Below, in pieces: positions 35,084-41,479 of a DNA stretch of 64,000 bases. Both the position numbers and the translations under genes were made by a program. The notes under the pieces are model-generated. The model ran no database searches, had not been told where the DNA came from, and worked only from the letters and a program-made list of their open reading frames with translations. Positions within the stretch are counted from its first letter, which is position 1. Each line of letters starts with the position of its first letter. Source of the stretch: Saprospiraceae bacterium (lineage in GTDB: Bacteria; Bacteroidota; Bacteroidia; Chitinophagales; Saprospiraceae); contig JADJXG010000001.1 of the NCBI GenBank assembly GCA_016715965.1, forward strand, positions 1,927,501 through 1,991,500. The letters are read 5' to 3'.

Positions 35084-35415
35084 TAGATAGATTGGTATTT
35101 GAAGATTTTATTGGATCAGTCCACTTCTCTTCTGCGGACGAAACATTCTTTGGAAAACTTGAAGGAGTAAATGATTTAGTAACATTCGAAGGATCTTCAG
35201 TAAAAGAATTAAAAAAGTCATTTAAAGAAGCAGTATTGGATTATAAAGCCTTGTGTGAAGAAACAGGAAAAAATGTAAACAAATCATTTAAAGGATCTTT
35301 TAATGTTAGAATTGACCCTAAACTTCATGAACTAGCTTACATCAAAGCAACCAAAGAAGGCATTAGCCTTAATCAATTTGTTCAAGATGCTATGAAAAAA
35401 CAACTCGTAAAATGA
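35080..35415 (+). CDS. hicB: HicB-like antitoxin with ribbon-helix-helix end
   Basis: 111 residues. The N-terminal HicB fold has G-S-V-H-F-S-S-A-D, F-G-K-L-E-G and T-F-E-G-S-S-V-K-E-L. The C-terminal ~40 residues are an Arc-type RHH DNA-binding motif (F-N-V-R-I-D-P-K-L-H, G-I-S-L-N-Q-F-V). It should neutralise the HicA-like toxin and repress the operon. ATGA overlap with hicA. Confidence 0.85.
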   Translation: MIDRLVFEDFIGSVHFSSADETFFGKLEGVNDLVTFEGSSVKELKKSFKEAVLDYKALCEETGKNVNKSFKGSFNVRIDPKLHELAYIKATKEGISLNQFVQDAMKKQLVK

Positions 35416-35435
35416 AAGCCATCCACTAACATTGA

Positions 35436-35676
35436 ACTTGCGATCATGCCGCTGAATGATACCTGTTTCACTCTTAGCTAAAAATGAAATCAAGATTTAC
35501 TATTGGCTTCCGTAGAAGCGCGTCACGTCGCAAGTACCAGCACGTTCGAGGAAATGCCTTCGGCATTCCCCCGAACGGGGGCGCTGACTTTGTGCCATCG
35601 GAGATAGATGCCTTCGGCAAATCCCCGAACAATGGCTTTAAGCCATTGTAACGGCCCAAAGCCAGTGCTCCGTTAT
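35436..35676. repeat. Composite palindromic cassette end after hicAB (contains structured repeat copy 1)
   Basis: ACTTGCGA (35436-35443) pairs with TCGCAAGT (35528-35535). Then comes repeat copy 1 (35543-35676). It contains the hairpins GAGGAAATGCC/GGCATTCCCCC and CAATGGCTT/AAGCCATTG, and it ends TGCTCCGTTA. Copy 2 lies after parE. No ORF explains it. Confidence 0.75.
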
Positions 35677-35714
35677 GTAGGATGATAAAATATTAGGATG
35701 AACACTTTACAACT

Positions 35715-35731
35715 ATACCAAATATTGGTAT
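35715..35731. promoter_or_regulatory. Likely ParD operator
   Basis: ATACCAA-ATA-TTGGTAT is a perfect 7-bp inverted repeat that runs into the -7 box (35729-35736). ParD/RHH antitoxins repress from such sites. Confidence 0.6.
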
Positions 35732-35736
35732 CTTTG
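35729..35736 (+). promoter_or_regulatory. Bacteroidota -7 box for parDE
   Basis: TATCTTTG, 15 bases before the ParD start at 35752. Because the box lies inside the longer frame from 35698, it supports 35752 as the true start. Confidence 0.65.
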
Positions 35737-35751
35737 CAAAAATATGTAGAA

Positions 35752-35997
35752 ATGTCAAAAAACACATCAGTAACCTTAGGAGAATATTTTGAACAAATTA
35801 TCGAAAAAAGTATCGAATCCGGAAGATATTCTTCTGCAAGTGAAGTCATTAGAGAAGGACTGAGACTTGTCGATGAAAGGGAACAAAAAATAAAGATCCT
35901 ACGGGATGCAATCGAAGCAGGAGAAAAAAGTGGTTATGTGAAAAATTTTGACCCAGTAAAACATTTAGAAAAACTTAATAGAAGTTACACTAAATGA
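35752..35997 (+). CDS. parD: ParD-like antitoxin
   Basis: 81 residues from the ATG at 35752 (the frame from 35698 runs through the promoter). The N-terminal RHH domain reads S-V-T-L-G-E-Y-F-E-Q-I-I, then G-R-Y-S-S-A-S-E-V-I-R-E-G-L-R, a textbook ParD/CopG-like pattern. The C-terminal segment is a toxin-binding tail. It overlaps parE by 4 bases. Confidence 0.9.
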   Translation: MSKNTSVTLGEYFEQIIEKSIESGRYSSASEVIREGLRLVDEREQKIKILRDAIEAGEKSGYVKNFDPVKHLEKLNRSYTK

Positions 35998-36293
35998 AGC
36001 TTAACTTTGAAATAAGTACTTTAGCGTTAGAAGATTTAGATAATATTTGGGAACATACGCTTGAAAAGTGGTCTATAGAACAAGCTAACAAATATTACAA
36101 TGAGATATTTGCGGCAATTGATAAAATTTGTGAAAACTCAGATACAGGGAAACCAATCGATGAAATAAAAAAAGGACATCGTCGAATTAATGTGAAATCA
36201 CATATGATCATCTACAAAGTCAAAGGAAAAACCATATACATCGACAGAATATTACATCAAAAAATGGATATTGAAAATCAGTTAAATGAATAA
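35994..36293 (+). CDS. parE: ParE/RelE-family toxin
   Basis: 99 residues. ParE fold signs are: A-L-E-D-L-D-N-I-W-E-H-T, W-S-I-E-Q-A-N-K-Y-Y, G-H-R-R-I-N-V-K-S-H-M-I-I-Y-K and the late I-D-R-I-L-H-Q-K-M-D. ParE toxins poison DNA gyrase; RelE relatives cleave mRNA, and the H-x-x-M-D end favours ParE. ATGA overlap with parD. Confidence 0.9.
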   Translation: MKLNFEISTLALEDLDNIWEHTLEKWSIEQANKYYNEIFAAIDKICENSDTGKPIDEIKKGHRRINVKSHMIIYKVKGKTIYIDRILHQKMDIENQLNE

Positions 36294-36309
36294 ATCACCC
36301 TACATAACA

Positions 36310-36493
36310 AAGGCTATGATGATAGATTCGCTATCGCTGCATCCATCACATAGCCTTGGACGTTCGAGGAAATGCCTTCGGTATTCCCCCGAACGGAGCA
36401 CTGACTTTGTTTCATAGGAGATAGATGCCTTCAGCACTATCCCCGAACAATGGCTTTAATACACTGTAAAGGCCCAAAACCATTGCCCCGTTG
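36310..36493. repeat. Composite palindromic cassette end after parDE (contains structured repeat copy 2)
   Basis: AAGGCTATG (36310-36318) pairs with CATAGCCTT (36349-36357), with a nested GATAG/CTATC hairpin. Repeat copy 2 (36361-36493) follows, ~85% like the copy at 35543 by eye, ending TGCCCCGTTG. The block opens with ACATAACAAAGGC and closes with GCCCCGTTG, recalling attC outer ends. No gene lies within. Confidence 0.75.
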
Positions 36494-36550
36494 GCAGTGA
36501 TTTTTGAAAGACTGCCTAAACAAAATTCCAAAACATAAAAAATCAAAAAA

Positions 36551-36574
36551 AATGTTGTCCATTCGGACAACATT
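36551..36574. promoter_or_regulatory. Likely HigBA operator
   Basis: AATGTTGTCC and GGACAACATT flank a 4-base centre: a perfect 10-bp inverted repeat just upstream of the -7 box. HigA-type antitoxins bind such palindromes. Confidence 0.7.
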
Positions 36575-36577
36575 TTG

Positions 36578-36585
36578 TAACTTTG
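36578..36585 (+). promoter_or_regulatory. Bacteroidota -7 box for higBA
   Basis: TAACTTTG ends 6 bases before the ATG at 36592, so the mRNA is probably leaderless or nearly so. Confidence 0.6.
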
Positions 36586-36591
36586 CGCCGT

Positions 36592-36912
36592 ATGGGTGAA
36601 ATAAAACTAAGGACAGTTACATTGTATAAAAACTACTTTACTGACTTCTTTGAAAAACAGAAACAGAAAGTAAAGGACAAAATATTATGGACATTTAGAA
36701 TTATTGAAACTCAACAGAATATCCCGACCGACTATTTCGTACATATGATCGGGACAGATGCACTATACGAAATCAAAGTAAAGCAAGGAAGTGACATTTT
36801 TCGCATTTTCTGCTTTTTTGACGAAGGCAAACTTATTGTTTTAGCGAACGGTTTTCAAAAGAAAACACAGAAGACACCAAAATTAGAAATTGAAAAAGCT
36901 TTAAAAATTTAA
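36592..36912 (+). CDS. higB: HigB-like (RelE superfamily) toxin
   Basis: About 106 residues from the ATG at 36592; a frame opening at a TTG at 36583 would sit inside the promoter. Gp49/HigB-like features are: F-F-E-K-Q-K-Q-K-V-K-D-K-I-L-W-T-F, L-Y-E-I-K-V-K-Q-G-S-D-I-F-R-I-F, and the K-K-T-Q-K-T-P end. It is a ribosome-dependent mRNA interferase family. The toxin-first order is normal for HigBA. higA follows 7 bases later. Confidence 0.88.
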   Translation: MGEIKLRTVTLYKNYFTDFFEKQKQKVKDKILWTFRIIETQQNIPTDYFVHMIGTDALYEIKVKQGSDIFRIFCFFDEGKLIVLANGFQKKTQKTPKLEIEKALKI

Positions 36913-36919
36913 AAGGAAT

Positions 36920-37222
36920 ATGAACAACAAAAATAATTTAAAAACACTTGACCAATTTGTTGAAGAACAATATGGCAAGAAAGGAACCGCTAAACGTGAC
37001 AAATTTGAAAAAGGTTTTGAAGCCTTTAAACTTGGTTTTCTGATTCAACAAGCTCGACTTGAGAGAGGAATGACTCAAGAAGAACTTGCAGAAAAATGTG
37101 GAACCAATAAAGGTTACATTTCAAAAATTGAAAACAACATCAAGGAAGTTCGTATTTCAACACTTCAAAAAATTGTAGAACTTGGACTTGGTGGACACCT
37201 TGAACTTTCAATTAAACTCTGA
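36920..37222 (+). CDS. higA: HigA-like XRE antitoxin
   Basis: 100 residues. The C-terminal half is an HTH_3 domain: A-R-L-E-R-G-M-T-Q-E-E-L-A-E-K-C-G-T-N-K with the recognition helix I-S-K-I-E-N-N. It neutralises HigB and represses through the palindrome at 36551. No larger regulator domain is present. Confidence 0.9.
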   Translation: MNNKNNLKTLDQFVEEQYGKKGTAKRDKFEKGFEAFKLGFLIQQARLERGMTQEELAEKCGTNKGYISKIENNIKEVRISTLQKIVELGLGGHLELSIKL

Positions 37223-37233
37223 AAACAGGTTGA

Positions 37234-37388
37234 CTAACGGAAAATGAAAAATCACTGCTGACAACGTGCAAGCAAGAGCAGGGCAATATCCTCTTTTTCA
37301 AACTATTACTTACCTTTGGTATAAAGTGACGGTGTTCGCATTTTTTGTTCAACTTGCCCCCTGCCCTCGCCTGCACGTGCTCCGTTAG
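37234..37388. repeat. Candidate attC-like imperfect palindrome after higBA
   Basis: Outer ends are CTAACGG (37234-37240) and CCGTTAG (37382-37388). Inner blocks are ACGTGCAAGCAAGAGCAGGGC (37264-37284, one base over 20 shown as its two halves ACGTGCAAGC and AAGAGCAGGGC) and a matching GCCCCCTGCCC... CTGCACGT block at 37356-37378. The pairing is imperfect with unpaired bases, as in attC sites. It ends TGCTCCGTTA like the end after hicAB. Confidence 0.55.
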
Positions 37389-37842
37389 CGGAAACCCTAA
37401 AAGACGACAGCACAACAATTCACGGACAGAAAATGGAACCAAACAAAAGGGACAATATAAATAACAAACCGAATGCCCGAATCGTCAGCCAACGCAATGA
37501 AGATTTATTTTTTGCCGACCCACATTTTTTGTTTTTTAATTTTTTGCCAATCGCACAATTGGCACAACTTGTCCCGACGTGGCGGGATTGGCTTTTGCCC
37601 CATCTGCACGACTTGTCACGCTCCAGCGGGAAGCCGACCCTTCGCAAAACCAAAAAGCCTGTCCCGATTTTTCGGGAAGCCATTTTTTGCCAACGCATCG
37701 GACGATAGCAACAACCTTGACATTGATAAATTGTTGAAAAATATGTTCAATATATTGCACCATTTTAAACTGATATTTTTACCTTTGACACTTTAACAAA
37801 TTAAACAACGGGGGCAACGCTATAAATTCTGCACACAGACAA
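37389..37842. other. Non-coding, hairpin-rich stretch
   Basis: No supported gene. It contains small stems such as TCCCG-ACGTGG-CGGGA and CCCGA-TTTT-TCGGG, and a left end TAAACAACGGGGGCAACG at 37801-37818 that mirrors the end after parDE in reverse. A TAnnTTTG box (TACCTTTG, 37780-37787) probably serves the next gene. It could be a gene-less cassette. Confidence 0.4.
37780..37787 (+). promoter_or_regulatory. Bacteroidota -7 box (TACCTTTG)
   Basis: Consensus TAnnTTTG, 55 bases upstream of the 37843 gene. Confidence 0.5.
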
Positions 37843-38241
37843 ATGAGACCAAATAAACCAGGACAAGTAGCAAAGTTTCACTCACCGCTACCAGACGAAA
37901 ATCCAGACCAACTTTACGTAGTTTTAGAAATCAAAGAAGACGTTGAAAGACCAAGAGCAGACATTAAGGCTCTTAACACAGGACTTTCATTTCCTCCTAT
38001 CAACATAGTTTTACTTGACGACCTTGAATTTGTAGAAGTTGGCACTTCTGACCTTGTAGGTCACGAAGTAACAATTAGCAAAGCCGACTATTCACAAGCG
38101 ACAGGAAAAGTTGTAAAAGTGAGCGAACAGAAAATTATACTCGACCTTACAAAAGGGGTTAAAGCTGTGGAGACAAATGTTTGGCTGACTATTCTAGACA
38201 AAGACGGAAAAGAACATACCGGAACCTTGTTTGTAAACTAA
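37843..38241 (+). CDS. Conserved hypothetical cytosolic protein
   Basis: 132 residues with no signal peptide or membrane segment. An N-terminal K-P-G-Q-V-A-K-F-H-S-P-L-P-D-E-N-P-D-Q segment and beta-rich middle suggest a small barrel domain. I do not recognise the family. It sits just before the broken XRE gene and the restriction cluster, and may belong to that cluster. Confidence 0.6.
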   Translation: MRPNKPGQVAKFHSPLPDENPDQLYVVLEIKEDVERPRADIKALNTGLSFPPINIVLLDDLEFVEVGTSDLVGHEVTISKADYSQATGKVVKVSEQKIILDLTKGVKAVETNVWLTILDKDGKEHTGTLFVN

Positions 38242-38251
38242 TTACAATTTC

Positions 38252-38491
38252 ATGCCTACAGATTTAAACGCAACAGAATCTCAGATTAAAGATTATCGCC
38301 TGAAACTGGGTGATAAAATCAGGCAGGTGCGTGAATAAAGAGGATACAGCCAGGAACAGTTGGCGGAAATGATGGACATCAACCGCTCCACCATTTCAAA
38401 AATTGAAAATGGCAAATTCAGCATTACGGTGGACTACCTTGTTCGGTTTTCCATTTTTCTCGATTATGAATTTAAAATAATTGAAAGGTAG
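38252..38491 (+). pseudogene. XRE/HTH regulator broken by an in-frame stop
   Basis: 80 codons in one frame, interrupted by TAA at codon 29 (38336-38338), where V-R-E is followed by stop then R-G-Y-S-Q. After the stop the frame continues as a full HTH_3 recognition region: Q-E-Q-L-A-E-M-M, then R-S-T-I-S-K-I-E-N-G-K. An intact version would be a ~79-residue phage/restriction-type regulator, as often found beside vsr and restriction genes. Whether the second part is translated from a later start is unknown. Confidence 0.8.
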
Positions 38492-38494
38492 CCA

Positions 38495-38689
38495 ATGACA
38501 GATGTACACGACAAAGCTACCCGAAGCTACAATATGAGCCGGATAAAGGGAACCAACACCAAACCTGAAAAGCTGGTGCGAAAATACCTGCATGCAAACT
38601 ACATTAGATACAGGCTTCACAATAAAAGTCTGCCCGGAAATCCGGATTTAACGCTTAGCAAATATCACACAGTGATTTTTGTAAACTAG
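38495..38689 (+). pseudogene. vsr: Truncated very-short-patch-repair endonuclease
   Basis: 64 codons matching the first half of Vsr: the start V-H-D-K-A-T-R-S-Y-N-M-S-R-I-K-G, then P-E-K-L-V-R-K-Y-L and Y-R-L-H-N-K-S-L-P-G-N-P-D. The active-site Asp region (G-x-P-D) is present, but the frame stops after T-V-I-F-V, just before the conserved H-G-C-F-W-H part. The full protein is ~130-140 residues. It cannot be active. The truncation point lies 30 bases before mcrB. Confidence 0.85.
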
Positions 38690-38720
38690 AATTTTCTATT
38701 AAGAACCTTATTAATGAATT

Positions 38721-40364
38721 ATGAAATATTGGATTGAAAAAACCCTTGTAAATGGAAGGCAAGATAGATTGGAAGGTGACCGTGCTCTTGGAAAAGCTTT
38801 ATGGTCTCCTCAAAAAGACAAGAGAGGCGCTGATATTTACAAAAATATGAGAGTTGTTAAATCTGGAGATGTCATTATTCATTTAATAGACAACTTGAAA
38901 ATAGTAGCTGTATCAATTGCAAGAACAAATGTCATTGAATCAATCGGAATTCCAGGAACTGAATGGGATGGACCAGCTTATCTAATTCAACTAGAAAATT
39001 TCGAGAAATTACTTCCTGAATTATCTAGAGATTTAATACTTAATCCCAAAAACAAAATATTATTGGATGAGATTAATAATGAATCGGAGGTTTTTTATAA
39101 TAATAAATTAGAATTGAGACAAGGAGCCTATTTAACCCCTTGCCCACTCAAACTACTTACACTAATAAACAACGTTTATAAAAGCATTTCCAATAACAAT
39201 TTACCTCATGTAATTAGCTCTGATTTATTAGACGTTAATATAAACAAAAATGCCGAATTCAATTTTAATAATCTAAAAAATTCAATTAAAAACTCTGGAT
39301 TGTCCTATTCTGATATTTTATTCACAAGATTCACCGCCTCCCTCCTCACCAAACCCTTTGTCATCCTTACAGGTCTTTCCGGTTCAGGTAAAACCAAACT
39401 GGCACAGGCCTTTGTGCAGTGGATTTGTCAGGATGAAAGTCAGTACCGAATCATTCCTGTGGGTGCCGACTGGACCAACCGCGAACCGCTGCTTGGCTAT
39501 CCCAACGCCCTGAAGCCTGAAGAATATGTGAAACCCGACAGCGGTGTGCTGGATTTAATTATTCAGGCCAACCTGCAGCCCGACCTGCCGCATTTTCTGA
39601 TACTGGACGAAATGAACCTGAGCCATGTTGAACGGTATTTTGCAGACTTCCTGAGTGTGATGGAATCGAATGAGGAAATTCCGCTATATACCGGAAATAT
39701 AGAAAACGGAGTGCCTGCCAGGTTAAAAGTCGCTTCCAATCTGTTTATAATTGGTACCGTAAACATTGATGAAACCACCAATATGTTCAGCCCCAAGGTA
39801 CTCGACAGAGCCAACACAATTGAGTTCAGGGTTACGCAGGTTGAAATGGCAAACTTTCTGAGAAACATCAAGGACATTAACATGGATGCACTTAGCGGAA
39901 AAGGTGCCGGAATGGCAAAAAGTTTTCTGGAAATGGCTGTCAGCAAAGATTTTACTACGACAGATATTGATGAAATCAATACTGCTTTGGTTCAGTTCTT
40001 TAGCGAGTTGAAAAAGACCGGAGCAGAATTTGGCTACCGCAGTGCTACTGAAATTTTACGATTGATTCATCAGCTTACTGTTTTGGATAATACGCTTACC
40101 ACCAATCAAAAGATTGACATTGCCATTATGCAGAAACTGTTACCCAAGCTGCACGGTTCACGCAGAAAATTGAGTCCGGTTCTGGAAAAGTTGGGGGCTT
40201 TTTGTGTTACCGACAAGATTAAAGTGATTACAGATGTTTTCGGTAAAGATGATTTTGATTTTGAGAATAGCCCTGAAGTTCTTTACCGCTTATCATTGGA
40301 AAAAATAGCCCGTATGTATAAAGGAGCTATTGATAACGGATTTGCAAGTTTTGCTGAAGCATAA
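38721..40364 (+). CDS. mcrB: EVE-like / McrB AAA+ GTPase of a type IV restriction system
   Basis: 547 residues. The first ~110 residues resemble an EVE/PUA-like modified-base reader (I-Y-K-N-M-R-V-V-K-S-G-D-V-I-I-H-L-I, then V-A-V-S-I-A-R-T). An AT-rich linker runs to ~200. The McrB AAA+ domain then has Walker A G-L-S-G-S-G-K-T-K (~220), Walker B L-I-L-D-E-M-N-L-S, and sensor I-G-T-V-N-I-D-E-T. McrB rings translocate DNA and activate the McrC nuclease on modified DNA. Composition breaks near 39.33 kb: 39061-39120 is ~23% GC, 39541-39600 ~53%. The DUF1016 gene follows 10 bases later. Confidence 0.85.
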   Translation: MKYWIEKTLVNGRQDRLEGDRALGKALWSPQKDKRGADIYKNMRVVKSGDVIIHLIDNLKIVAVSIARTNVIESIGIPGTEWDGPAYLIQLENFEKLLPELSRDLILNPKNKILLDEINNESEVFYNNKLELRQGAYLTPCPLKLLTLINNVYKSISNNNLPHVISSDLLDVNINKNAEFNFNNLKNSIKNSGLSYSDILFTRFTASLLTKPFVILTGLSGSGKTKLAQAFVQWICQDESQYRIIPVGADWTNREPLLGYPNALKPEEYVKPDSGVLDLIIQANLQPDLPHFLILDEMNLSHVERYFADFLSVMESNEEIPLYTGNIENGVPARLKVASNLFIIGTVNIDETTNMFSPKVLDRANTIEFRVTQVEMANFLRNIKDINMDALSGKGAGMAKSFLEMAVSKDFTTTDIDEINTALVQFFSELKKTGAEFGYRSATEILRLIHQLTVLDNTLTTNQKIDIAIMQKLLPKLHGSRRKLSPVLEKLGAFCVTDKIKVITDVFGKDDFDFENSPEVLYRLSLEKIARMYKGAIDNGFASFAEA

Positions 40365-40374
40365 TATTTCTAAA

Positions 40375-41472
40375 ATGACAACTTCTTCATTAAATAAAAA
40401 GTTTTACAAACAGATTGTAGATTTACTACTGTCGGCAAGAAACAATGTAGTGCGTGCGGTAAATCACACAATGGTTTACACCTACTATGAAATAGGCCGT
40501 ATGATTGTGGAAGAAGAACAAAATGGCAAAGAAAGAGCAGTTTATGGCAAAGAACTTTTAAAAGGCTTGTCTGCTGCACTAAATCAGGAGTTTGGCAAAG
40601 GTTATTCGGTCGATAACCTGGAGAATATGAGGCGCTTTTATCTTGTTTATGGAAAATCCGAAACAGTGTCTCGGATTTCGCAAAATCAAATTCCCGAAAC
40701 AGTGTCTCGGAAAAGAAGTTTGAAAATCCTGCAAACAATATCTGAATCAGATAGCGAAAAATTGGAAACATTGCCTGCGGTTTTCGGCCTAAGCTGGTCT
40801 CATTACCTTATTCTGATGAGAATAAATAATGTTAATGAGCGAAAATTCTATGAAATAGAATGTTCAAAGAACAACTGGAGCGTTCGTGAACTGCAACGCC
40901 AGCTGGATTCTGAACTCTATACTCGCCTGACTTTAAGCAGGGATAATAACAAAGTAAAGGAATTGTCGAAAAAAGGGCTGATTATTGAGCAACCCATAGA
41001 TGCAATAAAAGACCCCTATGTGCTTGAATTTCTTGGATTGCCCGAATTGTCATCTTATTCAGAGACTGAACTGGAAGAACAAATTATCAGCAAACTGGAA
41101 CATTTTCTGTTAGAACTTGGCAATGGATTTACGTTTGCAGGCAGGCAGGTTAGATTCACTTTTGATGAGGAACACTATAGAATTGACCTAGTATTTTATA
41201 ACAGAATTTTAAAGTGTTTTGTATTAATTGACTTAAAGATAGGAAAACTAAAACATCAGGATCTTGGTCAGATGCAGATGTATGTTAACTATTACGATCG
41301 CTTTGTAAAACTTGATGATGAAAACAACACTATTGGTATTATTCTGTGTAAAGACAAAAAAGATTCCATGGTAGAAATTACCTTGCCTGAAAACAACCAA
41401 CAGATTTTTGCGAGTAAATATAAATTGGTATTGCCCAGCAAGGCTGAACTAAAGAAAATTATAGAAGAATAA
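40375..41472 (+). CDS. DUF1016 (YhcG-type) PD-(D/E)XK nuclease
   Basis: About 365 residues from the ATG at 40375; the ATG at 40330 overlaps mcrB by 35 bases and lacks support. The N-terminal DUF1016 part has R-N-N-V-V-R-A-V-N-H-T and W-S-H-Y-L-I-L-M. The C-terminal nuclease fold carries Y-R-I-D-L-V-F-Y followed by V-L-I-D-L-K-I-G-K-L, the PD-(D/E)XK-like core. Such proteins occur with restriction systems. It sits between mcrB and the McrC-like gene, and the downstream gene starts 7 bases after its stop, so it is part of the same operon. Confidence 0.88.
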   Translation: MTTSSLNKKFYKQIVDLLLSARNNVVRAVNHTMVYTYYEIGRMIVEEEQNGKERAVYGKELLKGLSAALNQEFGKGYSVDNLENMRRFYLVYGKSETVSRISQNQIPETVSRKRSLKILQTISESDSEKLETLPAVFGLSWSHYLILMRINNVNERKFYEIECSKNNWSVRELQRQLDSELYTRLTLSRDNNKVKELSKKGLIIEQPIDAIKDPYVLEFLGLPELSSYSETELEEQIISKLEHFLLELGNGFTFAGRQVRFTFDEEHYRIDLVFYNRILKCFVLIDLKIGKLKHQDLGQMQMYVNYYDRFVKLDDENNTIGIILCKDKKDSMVEITLPENNQQIFASKYKLVLPSKAELKKIIEE

Positions 41473-41479
41473 GCCAACA

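Noticed and set aside
35543..36493. Repeats between toxin-antitoxin genes as a CRISPR array
   Set aside because: Only two copies, ~130 bp long, separated by whole genes; no regular short repeat-spacer pattern and no cas genes.
37420..37698. Opposing frames of ~90 codons on both strands
   Set aside because: Low-complexity, hairpin-rich sequence; neither frame shows protein-like composition or a known family.
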